From DASVEE01 sp036380735 (lineage in GTDB: Bacteria > Acidobacteriota > Thermoanaerobaculia > Gp7-AA8): a DNA stretch of 64,000 nucleotides. The translations under genes were made by a program, and so were the position numbers. Positions 25,581 through 34,233 of the stretch are shown in pieces; within the stretch, counting starts at the first letter, position 1; the number at the start of each line of letters is the position of its first letter. The notes under the pieces are model-generated. The model did no database searches. It had not been told where the DNA came from and worked only from the letters and a program-made list of their open reading frames with translations. The stretch spans positions 1 to 64,000 of the forward strand of contig DASVEE010000055.1 of assembly GCA_036380735.1 (NCBI GenBank), read 5' to 3'.

Positions 25581-26852
25581 ATGCTGAAGCACATCTTCGC
25601 CATGCGGGAAAACGTCCGCTTTGCCGGCACGGCGTTGCGCGCGCACAAGCTGCGCTCCGCGCTGACCGTCCTCGGGATCGTCATCGGCGTGACCACGGTC
25701 ATCGCCATGGTCTCGATCATCGAGGGGTTCAATAACAACATCATCAAGAACTTCCAGGCGTTCGGCGCGACGCTGGTGCAGTTCCAGAAGTTCGATCCGC
25801 AGTTCGGGCCGGGCAACCGCGACGAGTCGCAGCGGCAGCGCAAAGAGCTGACGATCGAAGACGCCGACGCGCTGCGCGCTCTCTGCCCGTCGATCCTCGC
25901 CGTGTCGCCGGAGCGCTACTGGTTCCCCGGCGCGCCGAACCAGGCGTCGTCGCCGGAGGTCATCTACGACGGCATCGAGGCGACGCCCGACACGATCGGC
26001 GGCGTGATGCAGGACTACACGATCGCCAACAACCACTACGTCGGCGAGGGGCGCTTCATCACCGAGTCCGACGTGCGCCGCAACGCCTCCGTGATCGTGA
26101 TCGGCTACAACATCATGGAGACGCTCTTCCCCCGCACCGATCCGATCGGGAAGGAAGTGACGCTCGCCGGCCGCAAGTACATGGTCGTCGGGATCATGGA
26201 GAAGCAGGGCGCGACGATGTTCGAGTCGACCGACACGCACATCTTCCTGCCGATCTCCACGTTCGACAGCCACTTCCCGTGGGTGAAGCGGACGCGCGGC
26301 GTGAACATCGCGACGGTGCCGAAGCGGCCGGAGCTCGTGAATCAGGTCGTGGAAGAGGGGACGGCGGTGCTGCGCGCGCGGCGCAAGGTGCCGTTCAACA
26401 AGCCGAACGACTTCGGGATCATGACGCCGGATAAGCTGATCGGGAACTTCCGCGCGATCACCGGCGGCATCACGCTGGCGATGGTGTTCATCTCCTCGAT
26501 CGCGCTGCTGGTCGGCGGCGTCGGCGTCATGAACATCATGCTGGTGTCCGTGACGGAGCGGACGCGCGAGATCGGTATCCGCAAGGCGATCGGGGCGGTG
26601 CGCCGCGACATCGTCACGCAGTTCCTGACGGAGGCGATGACGCTGTCGGGAATCGGGGGAGCGCTCGGTGTGACGGCGGGACTCGCGATCGCGGCCATCG
26701 TGCGCGCGCTCAGCCCGTTGCCGACGACGACGCCACTCTGGTCGATCATCGTCGGTCTGCTCGTGTCGATCTCGATCGGCCTGTTCTTCGGGATCTACCC
26801 GGCGTACAAGGCGGCAAGACTCGACCCGGTCGAAGCATTGCGCTACGAGTAA
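25581..26852 (+). CDS. Second MacB-type ABC transporter permease
   Basis: 423 residues, paralogous to the gene upstream. TM1 (HKLRSALTVLGIVIGVTTVIAMVS), periplasmic core, and C-terminal FtsX domain with GGVGVMNIMLVSVTERTREI and KAARLDPVEALRYE. Two different permeases suggest a heterodimeric transporter with one adaptor. The ATG at 25581 is preferred; a TTG at 25566 gives five more residues, and the ATG at 25602 is also possible. No ATPase gene is adjacent. Confidence 0.9.
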   Translation: MLKHIFAMRENVRFAGTALRAHKLRSALTVLGIVIGVTTVIAMVSIIEGFNNNIIKNFQAFGATLVQFQKFDPQFGPGNRDESQRQRKELTIEDADALRALCPSILAVSPERYWFPGAPNQASSPEVIYDGIEATPDTIGGVMQDYTIANNHYVGEGRFITESDVRRNASVIVIGYNIMETLFPRTDPIGKEVTLAGRKYMVVGIMEKQGATMFESTDTHIFLPISTFDSHFPWVKRTRGVNIATVPKRPELVNQVVEEGTAVLRARRKVPFNKPNDFGIMTPDKLIGNFRAITGGITLAMVFISSIALLVGGVGVMNIMLVSVTERTREIGIRKAIGAVRRDIVTQFLTEAMTLSGIGGALGVTAGLAIAAIVRALSPLPTTTPLWSIIVGLLVSISIGLFFGIYPAYKAARLDPVEALRYE

Positions 26853-26903
26853 GAGGAAAACACGGAGCGCCAGCGGGTGCCGGCGCTCCCGGAGAGTCTT
26901 CTT

Positions 26904-27371
26904 TTACAGTGACCGCTTCTTCGAACGGATGTTCCGGCGGCTGCCTTTGCTCTTGCCGCCACCACCGCCGAAGTCCCGCGGGTAGTCGCCGCCGCCGCCA
27001 CCATCGTAGCCGCCGCCGCCACCACCACCGCCATCATAGCCGCCACCACCGCCACCATAACCACCGCCGCCGCCGCCGTAACCACCCGGCCGCCCGGCGC
27101 CGCCGCTCGGACGCGGACGGTTCGTCCGCTCCTCGGCCGCGTTCACACGCAGCGTCCGGCCGCCCAGCGAAAAGCCGTTGTACTTCTCGATGGCCTGCGC
27201 GGCGGCTTCTTCCGTCTCGTATTCCACGAACGCGAAACCACGAGGACGGCCCGTCTCACGATCCATCGGAAGAAACACGTCGCGGACCGTACCGGCCTGA
27301 GCGAAGAGCGTTTCGACCTCCTCACGCGTCGTGCTGAAAGCGAGATTTCCTACGAAAACCTTGGAAGCCAT
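26904..27371 (-). CDS. RRM RNA-binding protein with Gly-rich tail
   Basis: 155 residues. Residues 1-80 are a single RNA-recognition motif with RNP2 KVFVGNLAF and RNP1 RGFAFVEYE. Residues 90-140 are (G)nY/D repeats and the end is basic (KSKGSRRNIRSKKRSL). This is the layout of bacterial Rbp/cold-inducible glycine-rich RNA-binding proteins. An AAGGAG precedes the ATG at 27371; the longer frame reading MIVRPRQ is rejected. The Gly/Tyr tail could drive RNA condensation, which is inference. Confidence 0.9.
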   Translation of the reverse strand: MASKVFVGNLAFSTTREEVETLFAQAGTVRDVFLPMDRETGRPRGFAFVEYETEEAAAQAIEKYNGFSLGGRTLRVNAAEERTNRPRPSGGAGRPGGYGGGGGGYGGGGGGYDGGGGGGGGYDGGGGGDYPRDFGGGGGKSKGSRRNIRSKKRSL

Positions 27372-27478
27372 GCATCTCCTTGTCCGCGGCTGTCTCGGCC
27401 GCACGATCACAGTCTACAGTGCTGGTCGTGTGCCTGCCCGTGAATTTGCGTATTCAGTTCGTTTCGAGGCTGCCAGCA

Positions 27479-27484
27479 TACAAT
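27479..27484 (+). promoter_or_regulatory. -10 box TACAAT
   Basis: TACAAT 34 nt ahead of the ATG at 27519, with GGGAG as a ribosome site at about 27504. This is a conventional leadered arrangement, unlike most promoters in the window. Confidence 0.4.
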
Positions 27485-27518
27485 CCTGGCCGACCTCATG
27501 CACGGGAGCATTCGATAG

Positions 27519-28916
27519 ATGGCCTACCGCATTCTGGTGATCGACGACGAAACGGGGATCCGTGAAGCAATCCGGATGACCCTCGAATATGAAGGCTACC
27601 GCATCGACGAGGCGCGGTCCGGGCAGGAGGGGCTCGACAAGGCCGGCAAGACCCCCTACGACGCGATCCTCCTCGACATCAAGATGCCGATCCTCGACGG
27701 CATCGAGGTCCTCGAGAACCTCAAGCTGCAGAAGATCGACTCGCCCGTGGTCATGGTCTCCGGCCACGGTGACGTGCACACCGCCGTCGAGTGCACCAAG
27801 CGCGGCGCGTTCGACTTCCTCGAGAAGCCGCTGAACCGCGACAAGCTGCTGCTCACCGTGCGCAACGCCGTCCGTCAGCGCTCGCTCGAGGAAGAGAACA
27901 TCGAGCTGAAATCGAAGGCCGAGCGGGAGTACCAGCTCGTCGGCGAATCCGAGGTGATGGGCGAGCTCCGCTCGCAGGTGGAGCGCGCCGCACCGACGAA
28001 GGCGACGGTGCTCATCACCGGCGAGTCGGGCACGGGCAAGGAGCTCGTGGCCCGCGAGATCCACCGCCGCTCCTCGCGCGCGGGCCAGCCGTTCATCCAG
28101 GTGAACTGCGCCGCGATCCCCGAGGAGCTGATCGAGTCCGAGCTGTTCGGCCACGAGAAGGGCTCGTTCACCGGCGCCGTGCGCAAGCAGACCGGCAAGT
28201 TCGTCGCGGCCGACGGCGGCACGATCTTCCTCGACGAGATCGGCGACATGTCCCTCCGCACGCAGGCCAAGGTGTTGCGCGTGCTGCAGGAAGGGGAGGT
28301 GGAGCCGGTCGGCTCCGCGACCGTCGTGAAGGTCGACGTGCGCGTGATCGCCGCCACGAACAAGGACCTGACCGAGGAGATCCGCAACAACCGTTTCCGC
28401 GAGGACCTCTACTACCGCCTCAACGTCATCCCCATCCGCACCCCGCCCCTCCGCGAGCGCCGCGACGACATCGCCGTCCTCGGGCAGCACTTCGCCAAGA
28501 TGTTCTCCGAGGAGTACAACCGGCATCCGAAGAAATTCACGCCGGCGGCGGTCAAGGCGCTGCAGGACGCGCCGTGGCGCGGCAACGTCCGCGAGCTCAA
28601 GAACATGATCGAGCGCCTCGTGATCATGGTCCCGGGCGACGCCATCGACATCACCGACCTCCCGGCCGAGTTCTTCCGCACCGGCGGCGAGATCATCGCC
28701 GGCGCGCTGAAGCTGAAGACGCTCCAGGACTTCAAGGACGAGGCGGAGAAGGCGTTCATCGTGGCCAAGCTCCGCGAGTTCGGCTGGAACGTGTCCAAGA
28801 CCGCCGAGGAGATCGACACCCCCCGGTCGAACCTCTACAAGAAGATCGAGCAATACAACATCACCCGCGAAGCCGGCGGCCGCCTCGCGCCTCCGGCGGA
28901 TGGGGCCGTGGAGTAG
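27519..28916 (+). CDS. NtrC-family sigma-54 response regulator
   Basis: 465 residues. Receiver domain (1-120) with Asp9/Asp10, phospho-acceptor Asp53 in LLDIKMP and Lys in EKPL; AAA+ domain (about 140-385) with Walker A GESGTGKE, the sigma-54 contact loop GSFTGA (215-220), and Walker B GGTIFLDEIGD; C-terminal Fis-type helix-turn-helix (WNVSKTAEEIDTPRSNLYKKI). It activates sigma-54 promoters when phosphorylated. No histidine kinase gene is adjacent, so its partner is unknown. Confidence 0.95.
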   Translation: MAYRILVIDDETGIREAIRMTLEYEGYRIDEARSGQEGLDKAGKTPYDAILLDIKMPILDGIEVLENLKLQKIDSPVVMVSGHGDVHTAVECTKRGAFDFLEKPLNRDKLLLTVRNAVRQRSLEEENIELKSKAEREYQLVGESEVMGELRSQVERAAPTKATVLITGESGTGKELVAREIHRRSSRAGQPFIQVNCAAIPEELIESELFGHEKGSFTGAVRKQTGKFVAADGGTIFLDEIGDMSLRTQAKVLRVLQEGEVEPVGSATVVKVDVRVIAATNKDLTEEIRNNRFREDLYYRLNVIPIRTPPLRERRDDIAVLGQHFAKMFSEEYNRHPKKFTPAAVKALQDAPWRGNVRELKNMIERLVIMVPGDAIDITDLPAEFFRTGGEIIAGALKLKTLQDFKDEAEKAFIVAKLREFGWNVSKTAEEIDTPRSNLYKKIEQYNITREAGGRLAPPADGAVE

Positions 28917-28923
28917 CGGCCTG

Positions 28924-29012
28924 GGGACCATGGGACGAATGGGACAAATAGGATCTATGGGACTTATGGGCCCAATCAAGGTCCCATTTGTCCTATTTGT
29001 CCCATCGTTCCC
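28924..29012. repeat. Type N hairpin
   Basis: Left arm with five units, short loop around CCCAATCAAGG, right arm CCATTTGT/CCTATTTGT ending CCCATCGTTCCC. Sits between the regulator and murI genes. Confidence 0.9.
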
Positions 29013-29045
29013 TATGGCTTTCCTCGGCGGCGGTGATCCCCACCG

Positions 29046-29825
29046 ATGACGCAACCTATCGGAGTCTTCGATTCCGGCGTCGGCGGTCTCACGGTCTTCC
29101 GCGAGATCGCCCGCGCCCTTCCCCACGAAGCCCTCGTCTACCTTGGCGATTCCGCGCGTGTCCCGTATGGGACCAAGTCGCCGGAGACGATCGTGCGCTA
29201 TTCGCTGGAGGCGGCGCAGCATCTCCTCGCGCGCGACATCAAGCTGCTGGTCGTGGCCTGCAACACCGCCACCGCGGCCGCGTTGCCGACGCTGATGGCG
29301 AAGCTCTCCGTGCCGGTGATCGGCGTCGTGGAGCCCGGTGCGCGCGCGGCGGTCGCGGCAACGAAGGGGCGCGTCGGGGTCATCGCAACCGAGGGGACGG
29401 TCAAGTCGCAGGCGTACACGAAGGCGATCAAGGCCATCGATCCGAGCGTGGAGGTCATCGAGATGGCGGCGCCGCTGTTCGTGCCGCTGGCGGAGGAGGG
29501 GTGGGCGCACACGCACGTGGCTCGTGAGGTCGCGGAGATCTACCTCGCGCCGCTCGTCGACCAGGGCATCGACACCCTCGTCCTCGGCTGCACCCATTAC
29601 CCCATCCTGCGCGGCACGATCGAGAAGGTGGTCGGCGACCGTGTGGCCATCGTCGACAGCGCCGAGACGACGGCGAAGACCGTGGCCGCGCTCTGCCGCG
29701 AGTCGAACGGCCAGGTCGCGCCGAGCTACCAGTTCCTGGTGACGGATGCCGCCGACCGCTTCCGCCGGATTGCGGGCGACTTCCTGGAGAGGGAAATCGA
29801 GCACCTGGAGCTGGTCGCGCTGTAG
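29046..29825 (+). CDS. murI: Glutamate racemase
   Basis: 259 residues. Converts L-glutamate to D-glutamate for peptidoglycan. The substrate loop GVFDSGVGGLTV, the first catalytic Cys in VACNTATAAALP and the second in VLGCTHYPILR are all present, as is YLGDSARVPYG. Length is normal. The gene is alone between two repeat hairpins, and no ribosome site is obvious before the ATG. Confidence 0.96.
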   Translation: MTQPIGVFDSGVGGLTVFREIARALPHEALVYLGDSARVPYGTKSPETIVRYSLEAAQHLLARDIKLLVVACNTATAAALPTLMAKLSVPVIGVVEPGARAAVAATKGRVGVIATEGTVKSQAYTKAIKAIDPSVEVIEMAAPLFVPLAEEGWAHTHVAREVAEIYLAPLVDQGIDTLVLGCTHYPILRGTIEKVVGDRVAIVDSAETTAKTVAALCRESNGQVAPSYQFLVTDAADRFRRIAGDFLEREIEHLELVAL

Positions 29826-29826
29826 C

Positions 29827-29923
29827 GGTTGTTGGTTTTCGGTTTTTGGTTTTTGGTGCTGCGCTACACGGTGGGTTCGGCCGCAGCGGAGCACCGAAAA
29901 CCAAAAACCGAAAACCGACAACC
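29827..29923. repeat. Type H1 hairpin
   Basis: GGTTTTC/GGTTTTT heptamer arms around a core GGTGCTGCGCTACACGG...GCAGCGGAGCACC. The GCTGCGCTACACG core is shared with the type H2 hairpin at 869-965, linking the two heptamer families. Confidence 0.9.
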
Positions 29924-29953
29924 GCTTCCTCCTCGCAATGCAGCCGCGCCACA

Positions 29954-29959
29954 TATAAT
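29954..29959 (+). promoter_or_regulatory. -10 box TATAAT, leaderless-type
   Basis: A consensus TATAAT ending 9 nt before the ATG at 29969; nothing like a ribosome site lies between (CCGCCCCCG). The best example of the leaderless pattern. Confidence 0.7.
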
Positions 29960-29968
29960 CCGCCCCCG

Positions 29969-30552
29969 ATGGCAGACCGCACCGAACGAGCTTTTGCCCA
30001 GGACCCGCGGGAGCACATGCGGCGGCGCTTCATGATCGCGGGGGAGCACATCATCCTCCGCGCGTTCGAGCGCGACGACGCCGAGCGCTGCTACCGCTGG
30101 ATGAACGATCCGAACATCGTGCGCACGCTCAAGTCGCGCTACCCGATCGCGTTCCAGGACGAGATCGAATGGCTCGACAAGGCGATGCACGCCGACGCCA
30201 ACGAGCGGCACTTCGCCATCGAGCGCAAGGACGACCGCACGCACATCGGCAACGCCTCGATCCATGAGATCGACTGGGTCTCGCGCGTGGCCTGGTTCGG
30301 CCTGTTCATCGGCGAGCCGAGCGCGTGGAACCGCGGCTTCGGCGGCGACGCGATCCAGACGCTCGTCCGCTTCGCCTTCGAGGAAATGAATCTCCAGAAG
30401 CTGCGCATCAACGTCTTCGACTATAACGACAGGGCGAAGCACATCCTCGAGACGCACGGGTTCGTGCAGGAAGGCCGCTTGCAGCGCGACTTCTACCGCG
30501 AGGGGACGTACCACGACATCGTCATCTTTTCCGTATTCAAGGACGGCCAGCC

Positions 30553-30556
<4 letters not shown>
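29969..30556 (+). CDS. GNAT acetyltransferase
   Basis: 195 residues, RimJ/RimL-like GNAT: residues about 28-60 carry LRAFERDDAERCYRWMNDP, the acetyl-CoA region includes NRGFGGDAIQTLVRFAFEEM, and the end has NDRAKHILETHGFVQEGRLQ. Substrate unknown; relatives modify ribosomal proteins or small amines. The ATG at 29969 is fixed by the -10 box; in-frame codons further up belong to the H1 hairpin. It overlaps the next gene by 4 bp. Confidence 0.88.
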
Positions 30557-30949
<393 letters not shown>

Positions 30950-30960
<11 letters not shown>

Positions 30961-31585
30961 ATATGTGTTCGACGACGGCGGGATGAACCTGCTGTCGTCG
31001 AGCGCGCTGCGCGCCGTCCGGGCCGCGCTTCCCTCCGACGCGAACCTCTTTCTCTTCCGCTCCGGCCGGCCGAACCTCTTCGCCGCCGGTGCGGACATGG
31101 CGGAGATGGCCCGCTTCACCGCCTGGGACGCGTACGAGTTCGCGTCCCTCGGCCAGGAGCTCTTCGCCGCCATCGAGCGCCTGCCGTGCGTGACCGTGGC
31201 CCTCATCGACGGCGACTGCTTCGGCGGCGCGCTCGACCTGGCGCTGGCGTTCGACCTGCGCTTTGCCACGCCGCGCTCGCGGTTCTCCCACCCCGGAGCG
31301 AAGCTCGGCATCGTCACCGGCTTCGGCGGCACGTCGCGGTGGCGGAAGACGCTGGCGCGCCCTGCCGCGCAGCAGCTTTTCATCGGCAACGGCGTGCTGA
31401 CCGCCGCGGAGGCGCTGGCCGTGGGGCTGGTCGACCGCGTGGCCGATTCCCACGAGGCGGAGCTGACGCGCCTGGAAAGCGTGGACGCGCGCCTGGTCAA
31501 AGAGCTGGCCGTCCACGCGTCCCGGCTGTCCCGCGCGGAGTTGCTGATGCTGGCCAAGGCGCAGGGGGGACGATGGGACGAATAG
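30950..31585 (+). CDS. Enoyl-CoA hydratase/isomerase family protein
   Basis: 211 residues of the crotonase fold: oxyanion-hole segments FAAGADMAEM and GDCFGGALDLALAFD, and FSHPGAKLGIVTGFGGTSR. It is about 40 residues shorter than typical members, mainly at the C-terminus, which ends GGRWDE with the TAG stop provided by a type N repeat (GACGAATAG). Catalysis on a branched or medium acyl-CoA is likely. The gene overlaps the B12 subunit by 11 bp and precedes the carboxylase gene. Confidence 0.85.
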
Positions 31586-31783
31586 GACGCCCCCCGTGTC
31601 ATCCCGAACCCGCCGTATGGGGGGCTGGGCGGGGGAGGCGGGTGAGGGATCTGTGCGGGGGAAAGTGGCAACCCTGCTACACCGTGCTTCCCCCGCACAG
31701 ATCCCTCACCGCCCTCCTCCACCCACACCCCCATACGGGCAGTTCGGGATGACACGGGAAGGCCATTCGTCCCATCGTCCCTA
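31570..31783. repeat. Type N hairpin split by another element
   Basis: The left arm (31570-31590, ATGGGACGAATAGGAC) and right arm (31764-31783, CATTCGTCCCATCGTCC) of a type N hairpin are separated by a 166-bp inverted-repeat element at 31593-31758, so the second element is nested in the first. Confidence 0.8.
31593..31758. mobile_element. MITE-like 166-bp inverted-repeat element
   Basis: Perfect 17-bp termini CCCGTGTCATCCCGAAC / GTTCGGGATGACACGGG and a second perfect 23-bp inner pair (31641-31663 with 31688-31710). No coding capacity. Termini beginning TGTCATCCCGAA resemble repeats common in many bacterial genomes. Mobility is inferred from the nesting, not shown. Confidence 0.75.
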
Positions 31784-31788
31784 TCAGA

Positions 31789-31794
31789 TAGACT
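31789..31794 (+). promoter_or_regulatory. -10 box TAGACT, leaderless-type
   Basis: TAGACT ends 9 nt before the ATG at 31804. The type N right arm ends just before it. Confidence 0.5.
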
Positions 31795-31803
31795 CCGCCG
31801 CGC

Positions 31804-33411
31804 ATGGAAGCCCTCGAGACTCATCTCGACACCTCCTCGGACGATTTCAAGGCCAACCGCGAGCGCATTCAGGGGCTCGTCGATGAGCTGAACCAGCGCA
31901 TTGCCACCGCGAAGCAGGGCGGGGGGCCGAAGTACCTGGCTCGCCATCAGGAGCAGGGGAAGATGCCGCCGCGCGAGCGCATTGCGGCGCTGCTCGATCC
32001 CGACACGCCGTTCCTCGAGCTGTCGCCGCTCGCCGCCAACGGCATGTACGACGACGAGGCGCCCGCCGCGGGGATCATCACCGGCATCGGCCGCATCCGC
32101 GATCGCGAGTGCCTCATCATCGCCAACGACGCCACGGTCAAGGGCGGCACCTACTTCCCGATGACCGTGAAGAAGCATCTGCGCGCGCAGGAAGTGGCGC
32201 TGCAGAACCATTTGCCGTGCATCTACCTCGTCGACTCCGGCGGCGCGTTCCTCCCGCTGCAGGCCGACGTCTTCCCCGACCGCGAGCACTTCGGGCGCAT
32301 CTTCTACAACCAGGCGGTCATGTCGGCGCAGGAGATCCCGCAGATCTCCGCCGTCATGGGCTCGTGCACGGCCGGCGGCGCGTACGTCCCGGCGATGTCC
32401 GACGAAGCCGTCATCGTCAAGAACACCGGCACCATCTTCCTCGGCGGCCCACCTCTCGTGAAGGCGGCGACGGGGGAGGAGGTGACGGCGGAGGAGCTTG
32501 GCGGCGCCGACGTGCACACGCGCATCAGCGGCGTCGCGGATCACTTCGCCGAGGATGACGAGCACGCGATCTCGATCGTGCGGAACATCGTCGAGAACCT
32601 GCGGCTCGACAAACAGGAGCCGCCGACGCGCGTCGAGCCCGAAGCGCCGCTTTACGATCCGAAGGAGCTGTACGGCGTGATCCCGCGCGACCTGCGCCGC
32701 CCCTACGACGTGCACGAGATCATCGCCCGCATCGTCGACGGCTCGAAGTTCCAGGAGTTCAAGGAGCGTTACGCGACGACGCTCGTCACCGGCTTCGCGC
32801 GCATCTTCGGCTACAAGGTCGGGATCCTGGCGAACAACGGCGTCCTCTTCTCGGAGAGCGCGCTGAAAGCGACGCACTTCATCGAGCTGTGCAACCAGCG
32901 GCGCATCCCGCTGATCTTCCTGCAGAACATCACCGGCTTCATGGTGGGCAAGCAGTACGAGCGCGGCGGCATCGCCAAGGATGGCGCCAAGATGGTGCAC
33001 GCGGTGGCCAACGCGAGCGTGCCGAAGTTCACCGTGATCATCGGCGGCTCGTTCGGCGCCGGCAACTACGGCATGTGCGGCCGCGCGTACTCGCCGCGCT
33101 TCCTCTGGATGTGGCCGAACGCGCGCATCTCCGTCATGGGCGGGGAACAGGCGGCGGGCGTGCTGACGACGGTGAAGCGCGACCAGCTCGCGCGTGCGGG
33201 GCAGGAGCTGACGGCCGAGGAGGAGCGCGCGATCGCCGATCCGGTGCTGGCAAAGTACGAGACGGAGGGGAGCCCGTACTACTCGACGGCGCGCCTCTGG
33301 GACGACGGCGTCATCGACCCCGCCGACACCCGCACCGTCCTCGGCCTCGGCCTCTCCATCGCCTACAACGCCCCCATGCCCGAGCCCCGCTTCGGCGTCT
33401 TCCGCATGTAA
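31804..33411 (+). CDS. mccB: Acyl-CoA carboxylase carboxyltransferase subunit, methylcrotonyl-CoA type
   Basis: 535 residues, biotin-dependent carboxyltransferase with the two crotonase-like halves. GTIFLGGPPLVKAATGEEV followed by ELGGADVHTR is characteristic of methylcrotonyl-CoA carboxylase beta subunits, used in leucine breakdown. Other landmarks are LVDSGGAFLPLQADVFPD, MGSCTAGGAYVPAMSDE and, in the second half, QNITGFMVGKQYE and GGSFGAGNYGMCGRAY. The biotin-carboxylase/BCCP subunit is not in the window. The neighbouring enoyl-CoA hydratase may be the methylglutaconyl-CoA step, by context only. Confidence 0.93.
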   Translation: MEALETHLDTSSDDFKANRERIQGLVDELNQRIATAKQGGGPKYLARHQEQGKMPPRERIAALLDPDTPFLELSPLAANGMYDDEAPAAGIITGIGRIRDRECLIIANDATVKGGTYFPMTVKKHLRAQEVALQNHLPCIYLVDSGGAFLPLQADVFPDREHFGRIFYNQAVMSAQEIPQISAVMGSCTAGGAYVPAMSDEAVIVKNTGTIFLGGPPLVKAATGEEVTAEELGGADVHTRISGVADHFAEDDEHAISIVRNIVENLRLDKQEPPTRVEPEAPLYDPKELYGVIPRDLRRPYDVHEIIARIVDGSKFQEFKERYATTLVTGFARIFGYKVGILANNGVLFSESALKATHFIELCNQRRIPLIFLQNITGFMVGKQYERGGIAKDGAKMVHAVANASVPKFTVIIGGSFGAGNYGMCGRAYSPRFLWMWPNARISVMGGEQAAGVLTTVKRDQLARAGQELTAEEERAIADPVLAKYETEGSPYYSTARLWDDGVIDPADTRTVLGLGLSIAYNAPMPEPRFGVFRM

Positions 33412-33990
33412 GGAGAAAACACTCCCTTCGGCGGAGGGAAAGATCTGTCCGCCGAGGGCAGCGATTTCCTCGCTGAGGGCGATGATCTCCTCGCCGAGGG
33501 CGTCGATCTGTCCGTCGAAGGCGACGATCTCCTCAATGAGGGCGACGATCTCCTCAATGAGGGCGACGATCTCCTCAATGAGGGCGACGATCTCTTCGCT
33601 GAGGGCGACGATCTCCTCAATGAGGGCGACGATCTCTTCGCTGACGGCGTCGATCTGTCCGATCGATGGCGATGATCTCCTCGCCGAGGGCAACGATCTG
33701 TCGGGACGAAGGGAAAGATCTGTCCCGCGGACAGAAAGATCGCGTGCGACGCACAGAAAGATGCGTCCGGCGGACCGAAACCTCCCCTCGACGTGGAGAA
33801 ACGTCGGTCCTGGTGGAGGGAAACGTCCCCTCGGCGAGGAGAAACGTCCCCTCGGCGAGGAGAAACGCGCCCTCAGGGGACAGAAAGGGCCCCTGGGCGG
33901 ACGGAAACGTACCCTCAGCGAGAAGAAAGGTGCCCTCGGCGGAGGGAAACGTCGGTCTGGCGGACAGAAACGTACCGTCGTCGCAGGAAC
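33412..33990. repeat. 21-bp repeat arrays in opposed orientation
   Basis: The 600-bp gap holds two arrays. The first (about 33440-33690) repeats GAGGGCGACGATCTCCTCAAT and variants; the second (about 33780-33985) repeats GAAACGTCCCCTCGGCGAGGA and variants. CTCCTCGCCGAGGG of the first is the complement of CCCTCGGCGAGGAG of the second, so the whole gap could fold as one large imperfect hairpin. Apart from the promoter at its end I see no gene. Confidence 0.85.
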
Positions 33991-34004
33991 GACGCGGAAC
34001 GCGC

Positions 34005-34010
34005 TATGCT
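34005..34010 (+). promoter_or_regulatory. -10 box TATGCT, leaderless-type
   Basis: TATGCT ends 7 nt before the GTG at 34018. It covers the in-frame ATG at 34006, which therefore should not be in the mRNA. Confidence 0.45.
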
Positions 34011-34017
34011 AACGATC

Positions 34018-34233
34018 GTGGATCCGAAGCAAATCGTGCACTCTGACCCCGAGATCGTGAGTGGTACGCCGGTCTTCGTCGGCACGCGCGTCCCTGCACA
34101 GGCCTTGCTCGACTACCTCGAAGGCGGCGAAACGATCGATGAGTTTCTCGACGACTTTCCGAGTGTGTCTCGCGAGCAAGCGGTTGCCTTTCTCGAGGAG
34201 GCTGGGCGGGCGTTGCTTGCCCATATCGCTTGA
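34018..34233 (+). CDS. DUF433 antitoxin
   Basis: 71 residues from the GTG at 34018 (75 from the ATG at 34006). DUF433 family: QIVHSDPEIVSGTPVFVGTRVPAQALLDYLEGGETIDEFLDDFPSVSREQAVAFL, shown here in parts as SGTPVFVGTRVP and TIDEFLDDFPSV, which form a winged-helix-like DNA-binding fold. Such genes normally precede a DUF5615 PIN-like toxin; here the toxin is only a C-terminal remnant. Likely an autoregulatory antitoxin that lost its partner. Start choice rests on the -10 box. Confidence 0.82.
   Translation: MDPKQIVHSDPEIVSGTPVFVGTRVPAQALLDYLEGGETIDEFLDDFPSVSREQAVAFLEEAGRALLAHIA

Noticed and set aside
33393..33693. Possible heptad coiled-coil protein on the minus strand (EEIVALI repeats)
   Set aside because: The 21-bp period automatically gives seven-residue repeats in every open frame; there is no ribosome site and the frame continues as antisense of the carboxylase gene.
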